Source: Spongorhabdus nitratireducens (GTDB lineage Bacteria; Pseudomonadota; Gammaproteobacteria; Pseudomonadales; Endozoicomonadaceae). Taken from it: a stretch of 64,000 bases of DNA. Both the position numbers and the translations under genes were made by a program. Below the pieces are notes generated by a model. The model had not been told where the DNA came from. It did no database searches and worked only from the letters and a program-made list of their open reading frames with translations. Below, piece after piece: positions 54,889-63,916 of the stretch. Every line of letters begins with the position of its first letter. Positions within the stretch are counted from its first letter, which is position 1. The stretch covers positions 312,501 to 376,500 of the forward strand of contig CANDOC010000002.1 in the NCBI GenBank assembly GCA_947387575.1, written 5' to 3'.

Positions 54889-56187
54889 ATGAACAGGATT
54901 CAGAATATTTTACAACGCAATAAACTGATGTTTATTGCGTGGTGCATTGTTGCGTCTTTCATTGCCTATTTCAGTATGTATGCATTTCGAAAACCTTTTA
55001 ATGCAGCATGCTATGAAGCATGGACATTGTTTGGGCTGGACTACAAAAGTGTTCTGCTGATTGCTCAGGTATTGGGTTATACCCTGTCGAAATTTTGTGG
55101 GATCCGTATCATCTCTGAATTGCACGAAAAACATCGTGCAGCACTTATTCTCGGGTTAATTGCCATTGCCGAACTGGCACTGCTGCTGTTTGCCCTGGTA
55201 CCACCTCCCTACAACTTTTTGTGCCTGTTTCTCAACGGTTTACCGCTGGGAATGGTGTGGGGCGCGATATTCTCCTATCTGGAAGGAAGGCGTTTTACCG
55301 AGCTCCTTGGTGCCGGCCTGCTAGCAAGTACTATTATCTCTTCCGGCTTTTTGAAAACGACCGGCCGCGTCCTGATTGAACAGGGCGCATTCAATGAGTT
55401 CTGGATGCCTTTTGTTACCGGGCTGATGTTTACACCGCTATTACTGCTCAGCGTCTGGATGCTATGCCAGATTCCACCACCAACAGTCGACGACCATCGT
55501 TTGAAGGTAAAGCGGGAGGTGATGGATCAAAAAGCTCGACGCCGTATTTTTGCCAGTTATTGTGGTGGGCTGGTATGCCTTCTGTTGGCATATATTGCGA
55601 TGGCAGTTTGCAGAGATTTCAGAGATAACTTTGCGGTTGAAATATGGCGCGAAATGGGTTTTTTCAATAATCCTATGATTTATACCGAAAGCGAGGGAAT
55701 TATTACCCTGTTCGTACTGTTAATGGTTGTACCATTAGCGCTGATTCAAAGTAATCGTAATGCACTGTGGATGTCTCATCTGCTGGTAATTGTCGGTTTT
55801 ATATTTACTGGTGGCAGTGCATTACTTTTCAACAATTATAGTATCGGTCCCTTTCAGTGGATGATCATGACCGGTATTGGCGTCAACATGATTTATATGA
55901 GTTATCAGATGGCGCTCTATGAACGTGTGATTGCAACTTTCAGAATTAAAGGAAATATCGGCTATATGGTGTATCTGTCCGAGTCGTTGGGATACATGGC
56001 CAGTGTTATCATTTTATTACTCAGACCCCTGTTTAAGGACAAGGAAGGATTACTGAGCTTTTATCTGGATCTCTCGCTCTACACCAGTTGTGTAGCCTGC
56101 GTTCTGGGGATGATGGCCTTTATCTACTTTCGGCGTAAAAGCCAGACACTTGTACCCTGTCCATCACCAGTAACCACAGCCATATGA
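54889..56187 (+). CDS. Multi-pass membrane protein, DUF5690-like (MFS-related)
   Basis: 432-aa integral membrane protein with about 12 hydrophobic helices. The FIAYFSMYAFRKPFNAACYE start and GYTLSKFCGIRIISE region match my memory of the DUF5690 family, which I associate mostly with Bacteroidetes; the helix pattern is MFS-like. The substrate is unknown. The DNA is visibly more AT-rich than its neighbours, which fits acquisition by transfer (inference). ATG 54889 is preferred over an in-frame GTG at 54874; neither has a good ribosome-binding site. Confidence 0.78.
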   Translation: MNRIQNILQRNKLMFIAWCIVASFIAYFSMYAFRKPFNAACYEAWTLFGLDYKSVLLIAQVLGYTLSKFCGIRIISELHEKHRAALILGLIAIAELALLLFALVPPPYNFLCLFLNGLPLGMVWGAIFSYLEGRRFTELLGAGLLASTIISSGFLKTTGRVLIEQGAFNEFWMPFVTGLMFTPLLLLSVWMLCQIPPPTVDDHRLKVKREVMDQKARRRIFASYCGGLVCLLLAYIAMAVCRDFRDNFAVEIWREMGFFNNPMIYTESEGIITLFVLLMVVPLALIQSNRNALWMSHLLVIVGFIFTGGSALLFNNYSIGPFQWMIMTGIGVNMIYMSYQMALYERVIATFRIKGNIGYMVYLSESLGYMASVIILLLRPLFKDKEGLLSFYLDLSLYTSCVACVLGMMAFIYFRRKSQTLVPCPSPVTTAI

Positions 56188-56300
56188 AATGAATTGTCTA
56201 AAATTTTGATTCACTCCACCATTATGCCAAGATGAAGAACAGACGTTGGATGTCGTTCAGGGCGTAGCATACGTCATTGGAGATGCGAAGGAGAGGCCTG

Positions 56301-57116
56301 ATGGTATCAACCTATCGTAACAAAACAGTGGTGATTACCGGTGCCTGTGGAGGAATGGGACGGGCACTGTCCTTGCGCTTTGGACAAGCAGGCGCCCGTA
56401 TCGCCATGATTGATCTGAACTCGGAGCAACTCGATACCTTCAAGGCACACCTGGAGCAGAAAAATATTCAGGCAAAAGGCTATGTCTGTGATATTACAAA
56501 AAACGCCCAAGTTCATGACACTTTTAGCAAAATACTCGCGGACTTTACCTCGGTAGATTTGCTAGTCAACAACGCCGGAATCACCCATCGCAGCGCTTTT
56601 TCAGAGACTGATATTCAGGTTTTTCACCGGGTTATGCAGGTTAACTATTTTGGCGCTGTTCACTGCACCAAAGCGGCTATGCCGGCGCTGTGTCAGTCCA
56701 AAGGCCAGGTGATTACCATGAGCAGTATGTCCGGGTTCACTCCGCTTTATCATCGCAGTGCCTACAGTGCCAGCAAGCATGCCCTGCATGGTCTGTTTGA
56801 TGATCTGCGGCTGGAGCTGGAGCCAAGAGACGTCAATGTTATGCTGGTCTGCCCAGGTTTTACGGCTACGGATATTCGCCGAAATGCTCTGGAAGGTGAC
56901 GGCTCTATTGTCAATGAACCCCTGAGGCTGGTTGGGTCAGCTACGCCGGCATCTCAGGTTGCAGAGGAAATTTTCAAAGCGTCCCTGAAACGCAGACATC
57001 TATTACTAGTCTCAAATGTAAACTGGCGTGCCCGTATTCTGGCTCGTTTTTTTCCACGCTTTTTCGGGCACTATGTGGCTGGACACCTCAGCGGGGTTCA
57101 CCTTGATCCTGAATAA
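56301..57116 (+). CDS. Short-chain dehydrogenase/reductase
   Basis: 271-aa classical SDR. The cofactor motif TGACGGMGRAL, the NNAG block, the catalytic Ser (TMSSMSGF) and YxxxK (YSASK) are all present. An extended C-terminus with basic residues (WRARILARFFPRFFGHYVAG) may touch the membrane. Many acyl-lipid or sterol-type SDRs look like this; the substrate is unknown. ATG 56301 is set by an AAGGAGAG ribosome-binding site 9-10 bases upstream. The 3' end overlaps the convergent DedA gene by 29 bases. Confidence 0.88.
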   Translation: MVSTYRNKTVVITGACGGMGRALSLRFGQAGARIAMIDLNSEQLDTFKAHLEQKNIQAKGYVCDITKNAQVHDTFSKILADFTSVDLLVNNAGITHRSAFSETDIQVFHRVMQVNYFGAVHCTKAAMPALCQSKGQVITMSSMSGFTPLYHRSAYSASKHALHGLFDDLRLELEPRDVNVMLVCPGFTATDIRRNALEGDGSIVNEPLRLVGSATPASQVAEEIFKASLKRRHLLLVSNVNWRARILARFFPRFFGHYVAGHLSGVHLDPE

Positions 57117-58287
57117 ACTTATCCACAAGTAATGGTTGTGTTGCCGCAATAAACCAACCCATTGCCAGACTGATTATCATTGTATCCAACACCAGCTGTT
57201 GCTCCCGAATCCAGGCCAAAGCGATCAAGCTCCAGATACAAAGTAACCCGGCATACCCCAGCCCTCTGAGAATCCAGGGCATTTGCTGAACAATTAAAGC
57301 CAACAACCAGAAGCTGGCTCCTGACAGAGCAGCCAGCTGAATACCAGCCAGATCATCCCCGTAGAACCAGAAGGTTAGTCCGCAAGCCACCATGAGTACT
57401 GGAAGCAGCAGTGCTATAGAATGCAATCCATACCGCCAGACAGATCCGCCTAAAAGAAACAGTGCAACAGCCACTGTAAGTTTTAGGTCTGTAAGCTGAC
57501 CAAGGCTATGGAGAATGGCAACCAGATCAGATTGTTGTATCAGACTCAGATTCGTTACTAACTCCCTCTGCAGTTCATCCAACCCTCCAGCAGCCCATAA
57601 TCTGAACACAACTGTCAGAACCAGACTGAGCCCGGATGCCACCAGAAAAAGCGTCATACCTGATTTATATTTTTTGCGAAGTAGCTCACCTGCAAATGCA
57701 ATACAGAAACCCAGAACTCCGGCAGTCACTACAAAAACCATCAGAATTTCTGACAGCTTATCCAGCGTGTCTGCCCGGGTAAAAGCAGCTCCTACAACAT
57801 ATCCTGGAAGCAGGTAAGCCGGGGCCCAGAAAACAGCCGAAATAATATTCGCAAACCAGAACCGGCGAAGTGGCATATCCATCATACCGGCAACCAACGG
57901 AATGATCGGACGAATAGGCCCGACGAACCGACCAATCGCAACACTTAGCCCGCCATACTTCAGAAAGAAACGTTCACCACTGTTTATCCACTCGGGGTGT
58001 TGCCGAAAAAGCCACCAGCTTTTAATCCGGTCATGGAACCGATAGCCCAGAGAATAACTGATGGTATCGCCCAATACGGCTCCGGCAAATGCCCAGATCA
58101 TTGCTGTCCAGATATCTAACGCACCACTTCCAGCAAGGCTGGCCAATGCAAATAGCATTACAACACCCGGCAGTATCAAGCCGACCATTACCAGGGTTTC
58201 CAGAAACGCTGTAAGGAATATGGCTAGTGATAGCCATTGGCTATTGGCATGCAGCCATGCCATCAGCTCGCTTAGACTGTGTTCCAT
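57088..58287 (-). CDS. DedA-family membrane protein with extra C-terminal helices
   Basis: 399-aa inner-membrane protein. The N-terminal 200 residues are a DedA/SNARE-associated domain (FLETLVMVGLILPGVVML, GDTISYSLGYRF, KYGGLSVAIGRFVGPIRP), a family tied to lipid-carrier flipping and membrane homeostasis. The remaining 200 residues add roughly six helices. DedA-PAP2 fusions have this layout, but I see none of the PAP2 phosphatase motifs, so any such domain would be inactive. It converges on the SDR gene with a 29-base overlap. Confidence 0.88.
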   Translation of the reverse strand: MEHSLSELMAWLHANSQWLSLAIFLTAFLETLVMVGLILPGVVMLFALASLAGSGALDIWTAMIWAFAGAVLGDTISYSLGYRFHDRIKSWWLFRQHPEWINSGERFFLKYGGLSVAIGRFVGPIRPIIPLVAGMMDMPLRRFWFANIISAVFWAPAYLLPGYVVGAAFTRADTLDKLSEILMVFVVTAGVLGFCIAFAGELLRKKYKSGMTLFLVASGLSLVLTVVFRLWAAGGLDELQRELVTNLSLIQQSDLVAILHSLGQLTDLKLTVAVALFLLGGSVWRYGLHSIALLLPVLMVACGLTFWFYGDDLAGIQLAALSGASFWLLALIVQQMPWILRGLGYAGLLCIWSLIALAWIREQQLVLDTMIISLAMGWFIAATQPLLVDKFIQDQGEPR

Positions 58288-58510
58288 CAGATAATAAAAC
58301 TCCCGAATATCTGATTAACTGGATTTGCCTCTCAAAGATAATCTGACCGGATATTGTTTTATCTGTTCCATGCCTGATTTACAGTCATTTCTGCACTAAG
58401 TCAGGCAAACAAAGAAAGTAAAGCAATACTGCAGCAAGATGATACCATCGTTCCCAGAGCGACGATTCATGTTGTCCAGATCATCAAATAACAATATCGG
58501 GGGAACAGAT

Positions 58511-59371
58511 ATGAGCGATGTATTACGTAACCTGTTGCACGTACTGAAGCTGGAACAGATTGAGGTCAACCTGTTCCGGGGTCAGAGCCAGGACCTTGGA
58601 TTTGGACGCGTGTATGGCGGACAAGTCATAGGACAGGCACTATCGGCAGCCAAACAAACCGTTGAGCAGGGTCGGCATGTTCACTCCTTTCACAGTTACT
58701 TCCTGAGAGAAGGTGACTGTAATCTGCCCATTATCTACGAAGTCGACTGTATCCGTGATGGACGCAGCTTTAATACTCGCCGGGTTGTCGCTATTCAAAA
58801 GGGCCGTGCGATTTTTAATATGTCCGCATCCTTTCAAGTTCAAGAGCCAGGACTCGACCATCAGGACAAGATGCCCGATGTTCCCGGACCAGAAGGACTG
58901 GAATCTGATCTTGAGCGAGCCCAGCGATTCAAGGCACACATCCCGGTTGAAGCCCATGACAAGTTACTTTGTGACCGGCCAATTGAAATGCGGGTTGTTG
59001 ACCCTGTGGATCTGAGAAATCCAAAATTTGCAGGCAATACCAAGCAGGTCTGGCTGAAGGCTGATGGTGAAATGCCGGATGATCCGCGTATTCATAACTA
59101 CCTGCTGGCTTACGCATCTGACTTCAAATTTATTACGACGTCTCTTCGCCCTCATGGCAAGTCATTCTGGGATCCCAAGCTACAAATTGCCAGTCTGGAT
59201 CACGCTATGTGGTTCCATCGCAGTTTTAAAATGGATGACTGGTTGCTGTACAGCATGGATAGCCCTTCAGCTTCCGGAGCCAGGGGATTAGTACGAGGGC
59301 AGGTGTTTGATCGCCAGGGACGTCTGGTCGCTTCAACCATTCAGGAAGGTCTGATCAGAGACCATAGCTGA
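58511..59371 (+). CDS. tesB: Acyl-CoA thioesterase II
   Basis: 286-aa double-hotdog thioesterase, exactly the length of E. coli TesB. RGQSQDLGFGRVYGGQVIGQ, VHSFHSYFLREGD, DHAMWFHR and SARG-type GARGLVRG segments align throughout. It hydrolyses medium- and long-chain acyl-CoA. ATG 58511 has a GGGGGA ribosome-binding site; the frame continues upstream to 58439 without similarity. Followed by a hairpin. Confidence 0.96.
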   Translation: MSDVLRNLLHVLKLEQIEVNLFRGQSQDLGFGRVYGGQVIGQALSAAKQTVEQGRHVHSFHSYFLREGDCNLPIIYEVDCIRDGRSFNTRRVVAIQKGRAIFNMSASFQVQEPGLDHQDKMPDVPGPEGLESDLERAQRFKAHIPVEAHDKLLCDRPIEMRVVDPVDLRNPKFAGNTKQVWLKADGEMPDDPRIHNYLLAYASDFKFITTSLRPHGKSFWDPKLQIASLDHAMWFHRSFKMDDWLLYSMDSPSASGARGLVRGQVFDRQGRLVASTIQEGLIRDHS

Positions 59372-59397
59372 CACCGGTTCACCGTTCTATTCCACAA

Positions 59398-59428
59398 AAA
59401 CCTGTCGCGCGCAGTTCACGACAGGTTT
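59398..59428 (+). terminator. Probable terminator after tesB
   Basis: 10-bp stem AAACCTGTCG / CGACAGGTTT with an 11-base loop; only a weak pyrimidine tract follows. Confidence 0.6.
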
Positions 59429-59477
59429 ACCCTTACCTTTATCCTCAGACTATTTTTCCCCTGATATAACGAAGCTT

Positions 59478-60554
59478 ATGAACCTGCTCCATCGAATCCT
59501 GTTACTCTTGATCTGTCTTGCACCTCTGGGGCCGACACTGGCCGAAACAACTGGTTCCAGCCATGCAGTCATTCTGCAATACCATCATGTCAGCACCACT
59601 ACACCAGCAGTGACCAGCATCAGCCCGGAACGATTTGCCGAGCATCTTGAATACCTTAACAAGGAAGGTTTCTCCGTTTGGCCACTGCCAAAAATTATTG
59701 AATATCTCCAAACAGGTCAGCAGATACCGGATAAAACTGTAGTCATTACCTTCGATGATGCCTTTACCTCTATTTACGACAACGCCTTTCCTGCACTAAA
59801 AAAGTACAACATGCCATTCACTGTGTTTGTTGCTACCGACCCTGTCGATCGCAAGTTCGGTAAAATCATGAGCTGGAAACAGCTGAGGGAAATGGCAGAA
59901 TCAGGTGCAACACTGGCAAACCACACTCGCACCCATTCCCATGTTGTCGAGCGCGGTAAAGAAGAGACTGAAGCAGCATGGCTGAGCCGTGTCAAAGCTG
60001 ATATTGAATACACTCAGAAACGGCTGAAAGAAGAAACAGGTCAGGATATTCGCTACTTTGCCTGGCCATACGGTGAATCTGTCCCGGAGCTGAGGCAGAT
60101 GTTGAAAGAGATGGGGTATATCGGCTTCGGACAACAATCCGGCCCAGCCAGCCTGGCCAGTGATATGACTAACCTGCCACGATTTGCGATTTCAGGTAAT
60201 TACACATCCATCAACTCACTACGCAGCCGCATCTACAGCCTACCTCTGCCTTTGGTTTCCGAGATGCCCGACTCGCCACTGATTACGGACAACAACCCGC
60301 CGGTGCTTAAAGTAGAGCTTATGCCAGGCAAGTTTCGCCTTAAAGAGCTGCAATGTTTTGCTTCAGGACACGGGGTCATTCCTGTTTTATGGCTAAACGA
60401 AACCAGAACATCTTTTTCAACAACAGCCCCAGAAACCTTGCCTGTCGGTCGATCCCGCTATAATTGCACCATGCCGTCCTGGACTACGGGGCGTTTTCAC
60501 TGGTATTCCCATGCCTGGCTCAGGCTAAAACAAGACGGAACTGCAATTGATTAA
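59478..60554 (+). CDS. Secreted polysaccharide deacetylase (NodB domain)
   Basis: 358-aa protein with a signal peptide (MNLLHRILLLLICLAPLG). The NodB fold has the catalytic Asp pair in VVITFDDAF (about residue 95), the metal His pair in NHTRTH (about 149) and the WPYGE motif. It removes acetyl groups from a periplasmic or surface polysaccharide; the polymer is unknown. A C-terminal beta-rich region of about 100 residues is not part of the NodB domain. Its end overlaps the cytochrome gene by 8 bases. Confidence 0.9.
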   Translation: MNLLHRILLLLICLAPLGPTLAETTGSSHAVILQYHHVSTTTPAVTSISPERFAEHLEYLNKEGFSVWPLPKIIEYLQTGQQIPDKTVVITFDDAFTSIYDNAFPALKKYNMPFTVFVATDPVDRKFGKIMSWKQLREMAESGATLANHTRTHSHVVERGKEETEAAWLSRVKADIEYTQKRLKEETGQDIRYFAWPYGESVPELRQMLKEMGYIGFGQQSGPASLASDMTNLPRFAISGNYTSINSLRSRIYSLPLPLVSEMPDSPLITDNNPPVLKVELMPGKFRLKELQCFASGHGVIPVLWLNETRTSFSTTAPETLPVGRSRYNCTMPSWTTGRFHWYSHAWLRLKQDGTAID

Positions 60555-60891
60555 CAACAAAAGCAGAATCAGTGCACTTATTTTATTTATTACCGCTCTT
60601 TCAGGATGTAATCAGGAGCTGAAACTGACAGAGCAACAACAGGCCGGACAACAAAAGGCTGCCCAGCTTTGTGCCGGGTGTCATGGAACCCGAGGTATCG
60701 GGACTCTGGCGGTTAATCCGAATCTGGCATGCCAGAAAGAGAGTTATCTGGCCAAGCAATTAAGAGACTACAAGTCAGAACACCGAAACAACCATAAACC
60801 GATGGTGAATCTTGCAAAAATGCTGAGTGAGGATGATATCGATAATCTGGCGAGTTGGTATTCGATATTGCCTTGCGATGGGACATATTAA
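60547..60891 (+). CDS. Small c-type cytochrome lipoprotein
   Basis: 114-aa protein with a lipobox ALSGC (Cys21) and one heme-binding CxxCH (CAGCH, residues 42-46), then a methionine (KPMVNLAKML) that can serve as the distal ligand, as in class I cytochromes of the c553/c5 kind. It is an electron carrier tethered to a membrane; the partner is unknown. The TTG start at 60547, inside the deacetylase gene, is required to give the basic signal n-region (MINNKSR). A strong terminator follows. Confidence 0.87.
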   Translation: MINNKSRISALILFITALSGCNQELKLTEQQQAGQQKAAQLCAGCHGTRGIGTLAVNPNLACQKESYLAKQLRDYKSEHRNNHKPMVNLAKMLSEDDIDNLASWYSILPCDGTY

Positions 60892-60911
60892 GACCCCTGG
60901 CTCCAAAGAAT

Positions 60912-60944
60912 AAAAAACGGAGCTTATTTAAAGCTCCGTTTTTT
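60912..60944. terminator. Strong bidirectional intrinsic terminator
   Basis: Perfect 14-bp stem AAAAAACGGAGCTT / AAGCTCCGTTTTTT with a 5-base loop; flanking A and T runs serve both the cytochrome gene and the convergent 894-aa gene. Confidence 0.92.
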
Positions 60945-60953
60945 ATAAATCAC

Positions 60954-63638
60954 CTAGACTGCAGTATCATTCTTCCGTCCATAAGTAGGAGGGTTTCTGT
61001 AGGGTGGAGGAGATGGAGGCAGCTGCTGACGGCTCTGCATAGCCTTTTGCATCATATGAGCTTGGTTTTCTCGATCTTCTATACCGAAGTTAACCCAGCC
61101 ACATGCCATGGAAGCCTGATGCAAGGTGTGAGGTAATAACACCAACTCATTACCTTCCTGCCTCGCAAGCCCGCAAAACATCATTGATTCCTGAATATTA
61201 CTTTCCAGATCTTCTTGACTCGTTCCTTCAGGGCGCTCGAGCCCTGCAAGATAGCGATACAGATTCATAGTATCCTTACTACCTCGCACATTACTTCCAT
61301 CCAGTACAATACCTGCAGCAGCAAAGGTTTTTGTAGGATGTAATGGTGTGAATTGAGTATTTGTGACTGGAGGGTTTTGTATAGTCTGAACGCCAATAGA
61401 AGACGTGGTAGTTCCTGAAGGGGGTTGACCATTAACACCTATACCGCCAGAAACCCCGGCACCATTAGTGTCTGTTTTACCTTTTCTGGAAAAAGCACCC
61501 TTGATAGTAGATGCACCATTCGAGAGAGTCTGCTTGGTTCTTTCTATGATGCCCAGTCGGGGAGTGACCTCTCCAGAAACATCCGGGGTATCCAGGCCTG
61601 CATTAACACTGACACCAGACTGATTAGGTGCTGAAGTAGTATTACCTTGACCCATGCCTACCTGGTCAAAAACATCACCGGTTTTGGAATTGATACCAGC
61701 ACCATCAGGGGCACCTGTCTGACCGGAGAATTTTACATTTGGCAATTCATAACCCAAACTGCCGCTGCGCTGCCCCTGATCTGTTGACTGTCCAGTCCCA
61801 ATGCTTACATTACCATTATGAGCCTGTACTTTTTCTTGATAAAGCCGGCTAGTACCCAATTGATCCAACACTTCAGGGCTGAATTGCTTTCTCGCCTCTG
61901 GATGGTACATCGACATATCAGCAATTACAGAGCCTGGTTGATTCATACACATCATAGTATTAGCCATCTGATCATGACTAATGACAGCATTACCTTCCTG
62001 CCCTCTGGGTGGAAGTCCGGATAGATGTGCAGATGCCTGATATAAATTATCTTTGTTTTTGTCATCCCAGCGGGACATATGTTTGATACCAAACTTGGAG
62101 CCCCACTTCACAAACTTGGTAATCGGTTTACCGATAAAGAAATTATACAGCTTTCTTCCGAAGCGACGCATACGCCCCGCTTTTTTAACTTGACCTGCAT
62201 TAGCATCAAGACCAACAGAAGGAGGTGTAACACCTGCTTTAAAGCCCGGGCCTCCCACACTGCCACCAACATTTGGTGTATTAATACCGGCACCTAAACC
62301 AGAGCTATCAGAATCACTATCCAGTTCAAAGCCGCCTAATCCGCCATTAAAGTTGGGTGGATTAACCCTGCCTCCAAATTCGCCACCACCAATTCCAGCC
62401 TGACCACCAGGAATCTGCCCCTGACCTGTAGAAATACCAAAATTGCCTGATTGTCCCCCAAAGCCTCCATCCAGATCTCCGCCACCAACGCCGCCACGAA
62501 GATCGGGAGTACTCAGGTTTGTTCCAAAGCCTCCTCCGCCAAAGCCCACTTGATTACCGGCCGGAGCACCATCCAGCTTTCCATTTCTAACCAGCCCACG
62601 CCACTGGTCGTTTGAAATATTCCATTCTTTCTGGAGCCCTAGTTGATGTTCATTTGGCAGTTTTCTAAGCCTTCTGCGTTCCAGGAAATTAAGTTGCTTA
62701 CCTGACCGAACTTTTTCCCAGGTCTTATCTTTATTTTTGAGTGCTTTGTATTTGCCCGAGTCACCTGACAGACCAAAATCAGGGGTAGAAAAATTACCAC
62801 CGGGTAGAGAGCCGCTTACATTCGGCAGAGATCCACTCACATTGGGAAGTGAGCCATTTACACTTGGAAGAGACCCGTTCACACTGGGCAGAGAACCACT
62901 GACGCCCGGTACAGAACCACTAAATGAAGGCAGTGCAAGGCGGGCGGAACCGCCATTGAAAAGATTATCAAGATCACCAGATTTTACATTGATGCCATTT
63001 TGCTTGAAGTCATCTTGCAACTGGGCTTTCCAAGCAGCCTTGGTCTTGGGGTCCATATTTTGGAACGCTGCCCGCTCTTCAGGAGTAAGAGACTCACCTC
63101 TGGCCAGCTTATTAAAGATATTTTCATAATTCAGACCGCTGCCCGCCCCCTCGCCAATCGCTCCAGTTGAAACCTGAAAGCCTGCCTGCGGACCGGAGAG
63201 GTCTGTATCAACCATATCTGAACCCAGAACCTGCTGTACTTCTTCCGGATTCTTGGTATGCATAAGGCATTGCCAGTCATCTCTGGATAAACTGCTTCTG
63301 AAGGCTCCCAGTAATTCCTGTCTTTGATCAGGTTGCATTTTCTGAAAAGCCTCGAGTTCATGAGGCTCCAGCTCAATACATAAAGCTATCTTTTCCCAGG
63401 CTTTAAGCTCATTGTCATAATGCTTGGTAGCCTGGATATCATAAGAGGTCTTTAAAGGAGCTTTTCCTTCCAACCGAGGACCGGAAGGAAGTTGGGAATT
63501 CGGATTATTAACGACTGTTACAATATGCCCATTCTGCTTGGCATGCTCAACATTCTTGCGGGCTGTAACCTGATCAGGTTGGTAGCTATAGCCCACGTGA
63601 CCCGGGCTGATTCCCCCAACGCCTCCTCCTTTTCCCAT
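60954..63638 (-). CDS. Large Gly/Pro-rich repeat protein of unknown function, candidate exported effector
   Basis: 894-aa protein that I do not recognise. No signal peptide or TM helix. Three related helical units of about 45 residues (frame residues about 83-130, 177-225, 309-356) share an F/W-x-K start, a Leu-x-x-x-Glu core and an AF-x-x-M-x-P-like turn. Six tandem heptapeptides of the GSLPxVx type lie between units 2 and 3. A glycine-rich disordered stretch with recurring TPD/TPN motifs follows (360-480), then a strongly basic segment (KKAGRMRRFGRKLYNFF and beyond), a second disordered region and a compact C-terminal domain (about 780-870). ATG 63638 has an AGGGAG site 9 bases upstream; a GTG two codons earlier is less likely. 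Confidence 0.85.
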   Translation of the reverse strand: MGKGGGVGGISPGHVGYSYQPDQVTARKNVEHAKQNGHIVTVVNNPNSQLPSGPRLEGKAPLKTSYDIQATKHYDNELKAWEKIALCIELEPHELEAFQKMQPDQRQELLGAFRSSLSRDDWQCLMHTKNPEEVQQVLGSDMVDTDLSGPQAGFQVSTGAIGEGAGSGLNYENIFNKLARGESLTPEERAAFQNMDPKTKAAWKAQLQDDFKQNGINVKSGDLDNLFNGGSARLALPSFSGSVPGVSGSLPSVNGSLPSVNGSLPNVSGSLPNVSGSLPGGNFSTPDFGLSGDSGKYKALKNKDKTWEKVRSGKQLNFLERRRLRKLPNEHQLGLQKEWNISNDQWRGLVRNGKLDGAPAGNQVGFGGGGFGTNLSTPDLRGGVGGGDLDGGFGGQSGNFGISTGQGQIPGGQAGIGGGEFGGRVNPPNFNGGLGGFELDSDSDSSGLGAGINTPNVGGSVGGPGFKAGVTPPSVGLDANAGQVKKAGRMRRFGRKLYNFFIGKPITKFVKWGSKFGIKHMSRWDDKNKDNLYQASAHLSGLPPRGQEGNAVISHDQMANTMMCMNQPGSVIADMSMYHPEARKQFSPEVLDQLGTSRLYQEKVQAHNGNVSIGTGQSTDQGQRSGSLGYELPNVKFSGQTGAPDGAGINSKTGDVFDQVGMGQGNTTSAPNQSGVSVNAGLDTPDVSGEVTPRLGIIERTKQTLSNGASTIKGAFSRKGKTDTNGAGVSGGIGVNGQPPSGTTTSSIGVQTIQNPPVTNTQFTPLHPTKTFAAAGIVLDGSNVRGSKDTMNLYRYLAGLERPEGTSQEDLESNIQESMMFCGLARQEGNELVLLPHTLHQASMACGWVNFGIEDRENQAHMMQKAMQSRQQLPPSPPPYRNPPTYGRKNDTAV
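62793..62918 (-). repeat. Six tandem 21-bp repeats encoding GSLPxVx heptapeptides
   Basis: Within the 894-aa gene, six consecutive in-frame heptapeptides read GSVPGVS, GSLPSVN, GSLPSVN, GSLPNVS, GSLPNVS, GSLPGGN. The units vary at the DNA level, mostly at third positions, so the array is maintained as protein rather than as a fresh slippage product. Confidence 0.85.
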
Positions 63639-63916
63639 TACCACGATCTCCCTGAGTGGTCATTTATGCTGACTTGCCAGTCTCTGATTTAAACTAAAGC
63701 TATTAATTTAAATGAGGCATCTATAGTCCTTATTTCATAAGAGTATAGACAAGCCTCTGTAATCATGTTGGATCTCCCGAAAATTAAGGTAAATCAATCG
63801 CTCTAGCTTGTCATAAGCCATCCGGCAACTACCTTTAATTAATAAGGAAGCCGTTTTTTAACCGGTTTTCGATAAGGGAAGCCTCGTCCGGGGCGCTGTC
63901 GCAATGGAAGTCAGAC

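Noticed and set aside
62793-62918. Tandem 21-bp repeats considered as a CRISPR or VNTR
   Set aside because: They are contiguous, in frame, without spacers, and variable at synonymous sites, as expected for a protein-level repeat.
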